This document shows, one piece after another, positions 27,301 through 36,600 of a DNA stretch of 64,000 bases. Source of the stretch: Calothrix parasitica NIES-267 (lineage in GTDB: Bacteria; Cyanobacteriota; Cyanobacteriia; Cyanobacteriales; Nostocaceae); contig NZ_AP018227.1 in assembly GCF_002368095.1 (NCBI RefSeq), forward strand, positions 8,048,308 through 8,112,307, written 5' to 3'. Numbering within the stretch: position 1 is the stretch's first letter; each line of letters opens with the position of its first letter. The position numbers and the translations under genes were made by a program. The notes under the pieces are model-generated. The model searched no databases and was not told the DNA's origin. It saw only the letters and a list, made by a program, of their open reading frames with translations.

Positions 27301-27511
27301 TAACTTTTCCTTCAAGGATGATATATAACCCTTTTTTGGCTTCTGTTACTTGCCAAAAAAGTTTTGCAACAGTCACTTCTATAGTTTGAGAAGTTTTTAT
27401 ACAATTTTGTAATTCTCGGTCGGAAACATTTTCACCTAAAGCAGAGGTGATTTTTTCACTTATACTATTTTGTAAAAACACTGTTTCACCTAAAAATATT
27501 TGTAGCGACAA
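24398..27511 (-). CDS. HetC-like peptidase-containing ABC exporter (PCAT)
   Basis: The 1037 residues have the same layout as the exporter at 45-3122: a cyclic-nucleotide-binding-like domain (about 1-145), C39 peptidase with Cys near 334 (SDCGAACL), His in HFIVVYQI and Asp in GDPAKG, a six-helix ABC membrane domain, and an ATPase with VGRSGSGKTT, LSGGQRQR, LLLFDEATSHLD and IIAHRLST. All catalytic motifs are intact. The two exporters are close paralogues over their full length. Here the HlyD partner follows immediately and the VFGG precursors lie 4 kb downstream on the same strand, so this is the best candidate exporter for them. The N-terminal sensor-like domain may gate activity. Confidence 0.93.
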   Translation of the reverse strand: MSLQIFLGETVFLQNSISEKITSALGENVSDRELQNCIKTSQTIEVTVAKLFWQVTEAKKGLYIILEGKVRLLDYFENLVTTLSIGESFGEASLFEEKEFIPYAARASHNLKLCFLSQETIQPLIDKYPQIRQKLEQKADIWDLILLCRRNSQFIQHSSQVPGLLKALSLFDKYSLEVSEKIPAQKDFELWLLHRGEIFNSDGNALTLGQIYQYKKQDELQLEKPTTAYFLTKENLQAALQYCPELGKFTASDHSQIPPKYRNFQKPQRPRRKSSSEVLQPNNKIIPFPGGDKQPKSKSEKNLTYFPSPKVKMGHWWGHLTKRYPYYAQQSASDCGAACLVMVGRYWGKYFSVSRLRDITNAGRSGASLKALASAAESVGFATRPVKATLEKFAEQSLPAIAHWEGNHFIVVYQITNTHVIVGDPAKGQCNLTRKEFNQGWTGYALLLQATSLLKDAENQEVGLWKFFELVKPHYKVLMEVFIASVIMQLFGLVTPIFTQLLLDRVLVQRSIPTLNAVGLGMIVFGLFSIAMSGVRSYLLSHTANRISVSLLVGFIKHTFRLPLSYFESRYVGDIISRIKENQKIQSFLTGQTLSIVLDMMTLVVYLSLMFTYSWKMALFVLITVPPFFILALASTGILRRISREIFNAGAKESSYIIESLTGIRTVRSLAIEQTVRWRWEELLNDRVRKSFNAKVIGIRLTMLSSAIQTFTSTGLMWFGAWQVIQGELSVGQLVAFNMLVGKVLGPFQRFSQLWNQFQEIVISTERLNDVLEAEPEEDLQNKPRKCLDELEGNIRFDNVTFRYHTESKANVLENISFEVKPEQMVALVGRSGSGKTTLSKLILGLYPPTDGTVLIDNQDINGIALQSLRSQVGVVDQDTFLFGGTIRENIAIAHPEANLDEVIQAAQLAGADEFIRKLPLSYETQIGEAGGLLSGGQRQRLAIARALMGNPRLLLFDEATSHLDTESERIIQNNLKTILKGRTSVIIAHRLSTVRNADLILVMDKGILVESGTHDELIAKKGHYYYLNHQQLSQTG

Positions 27512-28419
27512 TAATCATTTACTAGTTTTTTATTACAAACTGACATACATACCTAAATAATAAAATCTAAGTAACCTGACAAAAACTGTTATTAATTATT
27601 TGATTATATGGTTTCAATATTATTCAGCTTTACTTCAGTTTAATTAATGATTATTAATAAATAATTTATCAAAATATTTAACAGCTATGCAGCTAGACTT
27701 TTCAAATCTCGTTAAAGATTTAGATGACATGCAATAACAGTAACAAAATTATCCTTTAATATAATCATTTGTTTGCAAAGAGTTAATTACCTAGTTACTA
27801 AGCAATCATAAAATATGATTAAATATAGCGCTTTTCGGTTGAGTGCAATACACTTTGATAGACCTCACCCCCAGCCCCTCTCCTTGAGAAGAAGAGGGGT
27901 GTATTCTATCCAACTGAAAACTGCTATATACTTCTTTCATTAATTGTCTACTACCAGCTTATATTGCGCGGCCATGGTTTGATAACTAGCAATACCAATA
28001 ATAGTAAACCTATTCTTAAAAGAAGATTTTTATAAACTGAACTTTAGGGATATCACCAAATTCTTTCTAACCATTTATTTATACGCTTCACTTTCAAATC
28101 AAACGAAGTTAATCATTAAATAAGAAAGCGAACAAATATTTGAGTATTAGGGAAACTACAGATAACTAAGAAATAAGTATTTATGCGACATCTTTATTAT
28201 TGCATTAACCAGAGCTTACTTCTTGCACTATGGGCAAATATTTATATATGTGAAATCAGCTTGAAGTCGATTGAAAAACTGAACGGTAATTATTGATTTT
28301 ATGGCTATCTAATATTTCCTCCTTATTTACTTCTTAGTAAATGTGCGTACTTCTGTCAATGCTATTTTCCAATCAAAGAAAAATCTTTACAACATATTTA
28401 TACTGCTTGGATAGTTACT
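27512..28419. other. intergenic region upstream of the exporter operon
   Basis: About 900 bp separate the exporter from a parvulin-like gene. Apart from the inverted-repeat element at 27824-27928, I see no gene or clear operator. It probably contains the exporter promoter. Confidence 0.5.
27824..27928. repeat. inverted-repeat element with CTCACCCCCAGCCCCTCTCC core
   Basis: The imperfect ~28-bp ends TATAGCGCTTTTCGGTTG... and ...CAACTGAAAACTGCTATA flank a core CTCACCCCCAGCCCCTCTCC and its partial complement AGAGGGG. It is non-coding, MITE-like or a dispersed hairpin repeat. Confidence 0.65.
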
Positions 28420-29169
28420 TCACGATTTATTCAGTTCAAAATTGTAGTACATATAGTCAAGTTCAGCATCTAACCATTGTTGAAACATATTATCAAGAAT
28501 TTCTTGATATCGCTTGGGTGTGAGTTCTGCTGGTATATAGTCTTCAACCATAAATAAGTGATAGCCATTTTCAGTTTTGATTGGGCCAACTAGCTGTTGG
28601 GGTGATGCATTAAATACTAGAGGTGCTATTTGAGGTATGACAGCCCATCGATAAACCTTTCCTTCGTATCCACATTTATATCTACGATTTTCATCAATAT
28701 CATGAAGACGAGCTGCTTGATAAAAGCTGATTTCACTTTCTTCGATTTGATAGTACAGTTCTTGAGCTAACTTTTCATCTCTTACAACAAATTGGTACAA
28801 AACAACTTGTTCAAACTCTGACCGATTTTGAACAAAAAACTGTTCTACTTCTTTACCGAATAGCTTTAAAGCTAACTTTTGTTTAAGCAAACGGTTACAA
28901 ATCCCTACTTCCCAATCTAGCGGGGTTAACATTTGCTGCTCCAACCATCTAAGTGTGTCGCTAGCTTTTTCCAAACGCTTTTCTCTACGCTGACGATTTG
29001 CTTCAATCTCAATTTCTTCTGGACTAATACTTATCTCTTTTTGTTGTGCGACCTTTTCAATAATCCTTTGAGATAAAATTTTGATACATACTTCTTTCAG
29101 TTGTGTTTCTGTTTTAAGACAGTTGATAATTTCTTCAGGCTCCATAAGTATTTTTAATTGGTTATTCAT
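28420..29169 (-). CDS. parvulin/SurA-like peptidylprolyl isomerase family protein
   Basis: The 249 residues resemble the paralogue at 21107-21886: a charged helical N-half (ISPEEIEIEANRQRREKRLEK) and a rotamase-like C-half. The C-half has FYQAARLHDIDENRRYKCGYEG and the PpiC-type ending GPIKTENGYHLFMVEDY, better preserved than in the paralogue. There is no signal peptide. It lies about 0.9 kb upstream of the C39 exporter on the same strand. A chaperone role for exported precursors is an inference from position. Confidence 0.8.
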   Translation of the reverse strand: MNNQLKILMEPEEIINCLKTETQLKEVCIKILSQRIIEKVAQQKEISISPEEIEIEANRQRREKRLEKASDTLRWLEQQMLTPLDWEVGICNRLLKQKLALKLFGKEVEQFFVQNRSEFEQVVLYQFVVRDEKLAQELYYQIEESEISFYQAARLHDIDENRRYKCGYEGKVYRWAVIPQIAPLVFNASPQQLVGPIKTENGYHLFMVEDYIPAELTPKRYQEILDNMFQQWLDAELDYMYYNFELNKS

Positions 29170-29841
29170 AGGTAAATATTATTAAATAGTTTTACTGATA
29201 TTAGATGATATTTTGTACTGGAACAGTTCAAATAGCAATTATTTTAAACAATTAGCCCATAGTGATTCAAAAAACCGCAAAAATAGCATTGATTATAAAT
29301 ATTGAGGAATCACATTTTTTAAATTTTCTAAGCCTCAGATTATTCTTTTAACCTTTAGGAAGCTGTCATGACAAGCCAAACTGCACCAAAAAGTATTTAG
29401 GCCATAATTTTATATATTTTTAAATTATTATTATCTCTTGAAGGTTGATACTGGATATTTACGTAAAATTACTCTGGTGATTTAAGAAGAATATGAATAT
29501 AGATTTTACTTGTACTAAATTAGAGAATATAAAATACAAAGATTATTTGATAAGGATTATATTTATTGTATTAGATGCTTCATTTTATCAAAAATCTCCT
29601 AAAATATTTAATTTATGAACCTTGTAAATACGTTATTTCAAGTTTGTATCTTAGAATCAATAAATATAATTGTAGAAAATACTGATTTTTTATTCATAAA
29701 TCTGACATCAAACGAGTAATATCATGTTTATTTCAAAGCTTGTGATGTTACTTCTCCATTCACCGTAAAGTATCTTAGAGGACTCGAACCTTAGCAAAAA
29801 ACGAACACTTGTCGTATTTATGATTATTTTGAATATTTATT

Positions 29842-29985
29842 AGAACTTACGCACAGCAGAATAGTCATTGCGAACGGAACGTTAGCGGAGTGTGTCTGAA
29901 AGACATAGAGAGATGCTGAGATGGTGTAGGAAATTCTCTCCACGTATTGATTGTCGCAATGACGGTTTCTAATTGCGTAAATCCT
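29842..29985. repeat. palindromic repeat with AGRACTTACGCA ends
   Basis: The ends AGAACTTACGCA and TTGCGTAAATCCT are near-complementary. They match the ends of the palindrome at 42353-42474, but the core (GTCATTGCGAACGG...TGTCGCAATGACGG) belongs to the type seen at 21962-22124. Confidence 0.65.
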
Positions 29986-30646
29986 GATAGATAGTCAAAT
30001 AAAAACTGGAAGCTATTGATTGTTGTTAGCTTCCAGGAATTGAGAGTATTAATTATCAGTACATTTAGGGGTAAGTAATCCATAAAAATAATTAGGATTA
30101 TATTCCCTTTTAGGTGCGGTTCATCGCAGAAGTTGGCGATATAGACATAAAAATATTAGCAATAAAGGTTTTACTCGTTACTTATCCATTTTCCACCAAG
30201 CTAATAGTTTGTTAATACATATAGCTTTAGTTAAAGGAAATTTTGAAATAGCTTTTATGATATTAGGGGGAGGTAAAAGCTTCTATAAATCAAATTGGGG
30301 AAATTCACCATTATAATTTATTATTTTCGGTTTTCCTTGAAAATGAACCACCATTAGCAACGAGAAAAGATAGATAAGAGCCAATAAGCTATATGCCCCA
30401 TTTTGATATTTCCTGCTCAATCAAATCAATGTTTATAAGTTTAAAAAAACATCATCATTTTTACCTCATCACTAAAGTTATTATTCAACCACCTTTATTG
30501 TTGCTATCTATAATTTAATGTATCCAAGATAATTCTATTTGCCATTTTGGCATATTTATTACAAAGTAACGATAAATATATTTACGTCTAAGACAATTCC
30601 TAAAAAGTTCAAACCAAGCTATTATTTGGTCATTGAATAACACTTA

Positions 30647-30911
30647 GAGGATGTTTTAAAAGTCGGATTTGATAGTTTTTTATACTTGACTTGGCGACTG
30701 TAAGTCGCGACTACACAAGCAAGACCTACCTGGGTGGGTTAAAAACCAACTATTCCACGGAGGTCGTGAGACAAGGAAAGGGGTGTCGGTTTCCGTCCCC
30801 CAAAAAGCCGTTAGCGGAGCCTGCCCGGAGGGCACAGAAAGATACCCGGAGGGAATGGATATTTTATTCTTTGGATCTCCCTAAAGCGCCGGATGCTTTT
30901 AAAACATCCTC
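30647..30911. mobile_element. MITE-like element, copy 2 (265 bp)
   Basis: It has the same GAGGATGTTTTAAAAGTC ends as the copy at 6220, and TTA on both sides. The core is inverted relative to copy 1 and contains GGGTGTCGGTTTCCGTCCCC. There is no transposase gene. A 74-codon ORF inside it is not a gene. Confidence 0.8.
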
Positions 30912-31075
30912 TTAGGGCTACTGCAACAAAAATATTATTCAATTAATATCTTGATTTCTTGTTTAATTTTTAAATTATTAATGCTATAATATAAGACCCA
31001 TAAAAAGTAAAGTTTTTAAATCTAAAACTAACTAGTTCGACTATCTAATTGAAGAAAAGCTTTATACCTAATAGA

Positions 31076-31113
31076 AAAACCTGTCATACATATATAAAAA
31101 GATGACAGGTTAT
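31076..31113 (-). terminator. intrinsic terminator of hetP
   Basis: The 10-bp stem AACCTGTCAT/ATGACAGGTT lies about 50 bp downstream of the hetP stop, followed on the minus strand by TTTTTCT. Confidence 0.75.
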
Positions 31114-31162
31114 AAATAAGAGTTAGCAGTGTTGAAAATATTTTTTCAATACCGCCTAATTT

Positions 31163-31633
31163 TTAATTAAAATCGCAAAAATTTAGCGGAAATTCTTGAT
31201 TTTCTTCCGGGTTAAAGTCTGGCTTCATTGATTGATACTCCCGGATTTGGGTTTCCAACCATTTATCAACATTTGCCCCACCGCGAATTTCTGTTTTTTG
31301 CTTGCCAACAACTTCAAGGTAAGCCAAGTCTTTAATTTTATTTAAACAACTTGGTGACATATTATTATCTTTTCTTCTGTTAGAACCGTTCTTGGGTATT
31401 TTTATATTCTCATTGTGCTGGGGCTTTGGTTTTTTTGGAGAATGTTCTTTAATTAACCTGTTATAAGTACGGTAAGGAATGTAATGTAGAGGATTGTACC
31501 CAGCGAAACGAAGCATTAAAACACAAGCCCAAGAATACTTGCCTGCTAAAATTGCCTCAACAACTTGGTCGAACTGTTCTGAATGTATTGTCTTATCTAA
31601 ATTGCCACTTATGTCTATTGGGTCTTGATTCAT
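31163..31633 (-). CDS. hetP: HetP-family heterocyst differentiation protein
   Basis: This 156-residue protein has the HetP signature block at about 21-62 ([20 protein letters not shown] then [20 protein letters not shown]). In Anabaena HetP promotes commitment to heterocyst formation downstream of HetR and is encoded next to hetC, as here. A Lys/Asn/Pro-rich linker (63-92) leads to an unusual segment: IKDLAYLE at 100-107 and EIRGG at 115-119. This closely resembles the double-glycine leader of the peptide precursors at 19868-20607. Cleavage after Gly119 would release a 37-residue tail. A HetR-type palindrome lies about 1.5 kb upstream, so a long leader or distant promoter is likely. I see no Shine-Dalgarno match. 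Confidence 0.9.
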   Translation of the reverse strand: MNQDPIDISGNLDKTIHSEQFDQVVEAILAGKYSWACVLMLRFAGYNPLHYIPYRTYNRLIKEHSPKKPKPQHNENIKIPKNGSNRRKDNNMSPSCLNKIKDLAYLEVVGKQKTEIRGGANVDKWLETQIREYQSMKPDFNPEENQEFPLNFCDFN

Positions 31634-31958
31634 GGTTTTGGTTATCTAGAATAAATTAGATTAGCCTCTTTACATTTATTTGTGCGAGATAATAGGAAGC
31701 AGTTTTGAATTATTAAAGAAGCATCCGAACAAAAAGGTAGTGACTTATAATGAATGCATCGACTGTATTATTGATTTTCAGTAAAACAGTTTGCTTGTCT
31801 TTTTTCATGCCATTAATTACTTTTTTGCCCCACCATCGCAATTCCACTTTATAAGCCTCAGCTAATTTTTATTTCCTTCTAGAATATCTGTTTAATTACA
31901 AGCAACTGTTTCATCGATTTTCTTGCAGTTACTATTGATTAGAGGTGAAAGCAAGATT

Positions 31959-32699
31959 TCAACTTTGTCTTATTGATTGAAAATAGTTAAAAGCAAAAGC
32001 ATGTCGTAAATTATTTGCTAACACAGCGACCTTTCCGCGAAAAGGTATTTTATCTTGAGTATTCGACCAGGCTAAATTAGTTGAGTAAGGGTGGGAAATC
32101 GCAAGTAGATAGTAGGAAGTAGTTTTAATAACCCACTTAACAGATAGCAAGTAAGAGAAAGAATTTTTAGCTTTCCAATTTTTTACCACCATTAATAGGC
32201 TCATCACTGCCCAAAATGGCCTTGGTGGATGAACAGGTAGTGATGCTGGCAAAAGAAATTTAGCCTTAATACAATTGAGGACTTTTACCAAGTCCAGTTG
32301 GGGTTTATTTAAGTAAACACTTACCTGTTGTACTTTTCTTCTTGCTTCCATCTCGAAAGCAATTACGCAATTGGTGCTAACCGAAAAAACCGCAGATGAA
32401 AGCACTTCGCAAGACCTTGAAAGCAAGCTCGGTAATAATGCATTGAATAATTTTATATTGCCGAAGACTATGTTAACCGTGAATAAGCTAGTGACATTAT
32501 TTGTATTTACTGCATTCAGAGAAGCCAAGATTAGTGAGTGAAAACTCACCCCAGTGATTGTCAACTTCTGGGGAGATAAACTTTCTTTGGGGCGCAAACT
32601 ATGCTGGTTCATCCCTAAAAGCATAGCTGGGCATATATTTTCGACTGCATTTAACCTGATGATCCTTTTCATTAATTGAACCTTTGACCAAAAACCCAA
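31959..32699 (-). CDS. doubtful ORF between hetC and hetP, 246 aa
   Basis: An open frame of 246 codons lies on the hetP strand. The translation has no recognisable domain, a composition rich in Ser, Leu, Asn and Val with scattered basic residues, and no ribosome-binding site that I can see. It may be a chance frame within a long hetP leader, or a lineage-specific gene. Confidence 0.22.
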   Translation of the reverse strand: MGFWSKVQLMKRIIRLNAVENICPAMLLGMNQHSLRPKESLSPQKLTITGVSFHSLILASLNAVNTNNVTSLFTVNIVFGNIKLFNALLPSLLSRSCEVLSSAVFSVSTNCVIAFEMEARRKVQQVSVYLNKPQLDLVKVLNCIKAKFLLPASLPVHPPRPFWAVMSLLMVVKNWKAKNSFSYLLSVKWVIKTTSYYLLAISHPYSTNLAWSNTQDKIPFRGKVAVLANNLRHAFAFNYFQSIRQS

Positions 32700-33154
32700 C
32701 TTTCCTTTTCGAGGAAAGAATGGTTAGGACTCCCACAAGATACAAGTTCTAGTGACAGTAAGTTAGCAGGAATACTACTATGCTTCAAAAATCTACCTAG
32801 GGTCATTTTAGATGACTGGTAATAAATAATTTACAACTAGCACTTGGTAGAAGCAGTTTAGCTTTCTTTAATTTACTAAACCCTTAATTTAATTACTTAA
32901 CCCTGATAATATTCTGTATAAATATAGACTCTTTGATTTTAAGAGCATTTATGTGAAATTTCTTATTCTTAGTATAGCAAATAAAAGTTCTTCATCTTTT
33001 ATCGTTAATAGCAACATTAGTACTTATACTATTTTTCGTTTTAAATGTCATCTGTCTTCTATCGCAATTTATTGGTTTAAATCTACTTAATATAATTATA
33101 CGAATACTTAAGTATTGTGCAACTTTAAATTTTGTCCTTTACATATTAATTAAT

Positions 33155-33171
33155 GAGGGGTCTGACCCCCT
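33155..33171 (-). promoter_or_regulatory. HetR-type binding palindrome upstream of hetP
   Basis: The plus strand reads GAGGGGTCTGACCCCCT, with perfect 6-bp arms GGGGTC/GACCCC around one base. Read towards hetP it is GGGGGTCAGACCCCTCATTA. From memory, the HetR site of the Anabaena hetP promoter contains GGGGTCTAACCCCTCATTA, so core and right flank agree. It lies about 1.5 kb upstream of hetP and 0.5 kb downstream of hetC. Confidence 0.75.
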
Positions 33172-33689
33172 AAGTTAAGATAATTATAGTTAAAACTACC
33201 CTAAGCTTTAATAGTATTTTTATCTAATATTTTTATAGAGCTTATTTAAAATCATAGCAACATGTATAGCACTTTAAATCATGAAAATTATCTAAATCAT
33301 TAAACATTTTTTTGAACTATTGATAAGCTATTCTATTAATAAAAATTAACCTATAGCCTTTGTGCATAAAGGATTTATACTGATAAAGACAATATATTTT
33401 TTTCAAAAAAATATTATGAAGTTATTTTGAATTGATATTGATTAAATCATCAATTTAGTTGCGAAATATACAGAAAATAAGTATGATTTTTAATCCGGAA
33501 TATTTTTATTATTAATCATCATAAAAATTACTTAATCAAATTGCTAAGAGAATGCAAATAAGTCATAATTTTTGATTTAGTTTTATATATCTACAAACAA
33601 AAAATAACTCTGCTGAATGATAAATCAGCAAAACTATTAGTAAAAAATTCATATTTATGATTTAGAGTGAATAATCTATTACTATAAAA

Positions 33690-36600
33690 TCAAATATCTA
33701 ATCTTCGTCGTATTATGCTCGGATAAATCTTACTTCTTGCCATTAATTCTTCATGAGTACCTTGGTCTACCAAGATACTTCCATCAAGGACCAAAATAGC
33801 ATCTGCTTTAAGAAGGCTACTGAGGCTGGGGCTAATAATAAAAGTAGTGCGTAACTTTTCGGAAGTATCAATAAAAGCCAGATGATAGCAGGCTAAATTT
33901 TGTTGTAACTGATACTCGAAAATCGGATCAACAACGCTGTTAGCTTCATCAATAATTAAAATACGTGGATTTTTAATTAAAGCTCTAGCAATAGACAATT
34001 TTTGTTTCTGTGTAGCATCCAGTCTTATTACAGCTTCTTCAGCAACAGTACTGTAACCGAAAGGTAATTCTTTGATAAAAGCGTCTGCTCCTGCAATTCT
34101 CGCAGCAGTTTGAGCTTGTTCGAGGCTATACTCTCGATTGTGCAAAGTGATATTTTCTAAAATGGTTCCAGAAAACAGGAAAAATTCTTGCGGTATCACA
34201 CTTAATTGATTCTTCAAAGAATAAGGAGATATCTTGCTAATATCGCGTCCATCAATCAAAATTCTTCCGCTACGGGGATGGTATAAACCACTCAGCAAGT
34301 TAACTAGAGCTTCTTTCGCTGAGTCATTGGTTCCAACAATACCGATGGTTTGTCCCGGTTCCACACAAAACGAAATATTTTGCAAAATATTTTCTTGCTG
34401 CAAATCGCGCTCATTTATGTTGGTTCTTTTGCTAAAACTTACATTTTCAAAATGTACCTCACCGCTAATAGAAGATATTACATCCAAAGATTTTTCTGTA
34501 TTTTGTTCGGTCTCGGTAGCTAAAACATCATCGAGTTTTTCAACAGAAGCTACTATATCTGGAAATTCATCCCATAACTTTACCAATGCCAACAATGGGT
34601 TTATCGTATTGCTAATCAGAATATTAAAAGCAATAAATGCGCCTATCGATATTTGAAGATTCATCACCATCTGCGTCCCATACCATAGAACTACGGTGGT
34701 ACCAAGGTGATTAATCAAACCCGAAGTAAACTGCAAGCTATTAGCTAAATTTTGACCTGAAGAACGCGTCTTCATCATCTTGCTAAAATATTCTTCCCAA
34801 CGGGAGCGCAAAGAATTTTCGGCTTTTTCAGCTTTGATAGTGGTAATTCCAGTTATAATCTCTACTACTAAAGAGTTTTGAGCCTTAAAATCAAAAGAAT
34901 ACTGTCGCCTAACTTGCTTCAAAAATAGATTCCCAACAGTCAAAACACACATTGTGCTCAGAACAAAACTTATTACTACCAAAGTAAGTTCCCAGCTATA
35001 GTAAGCCATCAACCCAAAGCTAAGAAACGTCATCAAACTATCCAAAATAGTTGTTATAGCTTGACGGCTTAAAAAGCGATGAATTTTGTTATTTTCTTGA
35101 ATTTGACTCAGAATATCTCCCACCCTGCGAGATGCAAAGAAAGATAACGGTAATTCCAGGGTATGACTAATAAAATCGCCAATTAAGGCTGTATCTAAGC
35201 GATTCGATAAATAGTCTAGAAGATGCTGACGGGCTGCGGTTACAGCAATGCGTCCGAATCCGAATACAAGAAAACCAAAGGTGAAAACATTTATTGAATC
35301 GAGGTTTTTAGCCGCGATAACCGCATCTATTACATTTTGAGCTAATATTGCTGGAACTAATCCCAAAAAAGCTAGCAGTATAGAAACAACAGTGATTGAG
35401 AGTAATAAAAAACGATTATTTTCAAAAAACTGATAAAATCTTCTAAAAGAAACCGCTTCATCTTCTTTACTAAAAAAATCTTCTGTAGGAGATAAAAGTA
35501 AAGCATATCCCGTAAAATTTTCTTCAAATTCATCACGAGGAACTCGCTTTATACCTATAGCTGGGTCTGAAATAATGACAAATTTGTCTTTGATTTCCCA
35601 TACAGCTATGTAATGATTACCCTGATAATGAGCTATCCAAGGTAATACTTGCGACTCTAATTTCTTTAAAGAAGCTCGTACAGCTAAAGCCTTGTATCCT
35701 AGGCATAGAGCAGCATCCGCTAAAACAGAAAGCTCCGCACCTATAGAATTGATGTGTGCAATAGAACGCAGAGTCTTGAGATTAAAACGTTTACCCCAAT
35801 ATCGACTAATCATTGCAATACAAGCTGCACCACAATCCGAACTACCTTGCTGTTGGATAAAAGGGTAAATTCCAAACCAGCGTTGAGGAGGATGTTGATT
35901 TAGAAATTGCATATACTCATCAGTAAATTCAGATTCGGGAGCTTTCTGCGGAACATTTTTCGACTCAGCGATAAAATCTTCTTTAATCCCAACTTCTTTG
36001 TTATTTACCTCTTCGCTAGAAACAACTTCAGCAGGTTTCAACTGCGGTATGATTCCCACTACTAAATCAAAATGTTGTTTCGGTAGATAAAGTAGCGATA
36101 AATCGGTTTGAGATACCAAATCTGGTTCAATTACATCAGGATACCCCCAACTTTCCCCAACTACAGGTGGTCTGTTTTTTCCATAAATACTGCTTATTTC
36201 GCCACTAACAAGCCAAAAACGCCCATCTGATGGAGAAACTGTTGTTAAAGCTGAACCCGCATCAATTTCGGTTTCCAAAAAATAAGGAAGTATTTTTTCT
36301 AAATTAGGAATATTTTGCGATAGGGGCTGTTTTCCCGAACGCAATTGGGTCAGGGTTTTGAAAAAGATTAACTTTTGACGCGATTTACTGATTTGTGAAA
36401 AATAATCGAATAAAGCAGGATAAAGCTGCAACCAAACATCAAGATGCTCTAAAGAAATTTGTGCTAACGTTCCATTGCTGGACGCAACAGCTCGATATTC
36501 TCGATATTGGTTGCAAAATGCATTATCCCCTCCAAAAACTTGATTCCCATGAAGTAATTGAACCGATACTTCCTTTTCTAGGGATGCATCAAATGCCAAT

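Larger units (their letters stand above)
29170..31162. other. 2-kb intergenic region with two repeats
   Basis: No protein gene is convincing. The region holds a palindromic repeat (29842-29985), a MITE-like element (30647-30911) and the hetP terminator. The rest is AT-rich and I see nothing in it. Confidence 0.5.
31634..33689. other. hetC-hetP intergenic region
   Basis: This 2-kb spacer contains the HetR-type palindrome at 33155 and a doubtful ORF (31959-32699). A small hairpin at about 32702-32718 has CTTTCC/GGAAAG arms. In Anabaena the hetP upstream region also carries several transcription start points; the long spacer here fits complex control of hetP. Confidence 0.6.

Noticed and set aside
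29755-29800. GGACTCGAACC motif resembling a tRNA T-arm on the minus strand
   Set aside because: The T-stem does not pair properly and no acceptor, D or anticodon arms can be built around it.
29865-30083. 72-codon minus-strand ORF
   Set aside because: About half is inside a palindromic repeat; no ribosome site or recognisable sequence.
30691-30915. 74-codon plus-strand ORF
   Set aside because: It lies almost entirely inside the MITE-like element and follows its hairpins.
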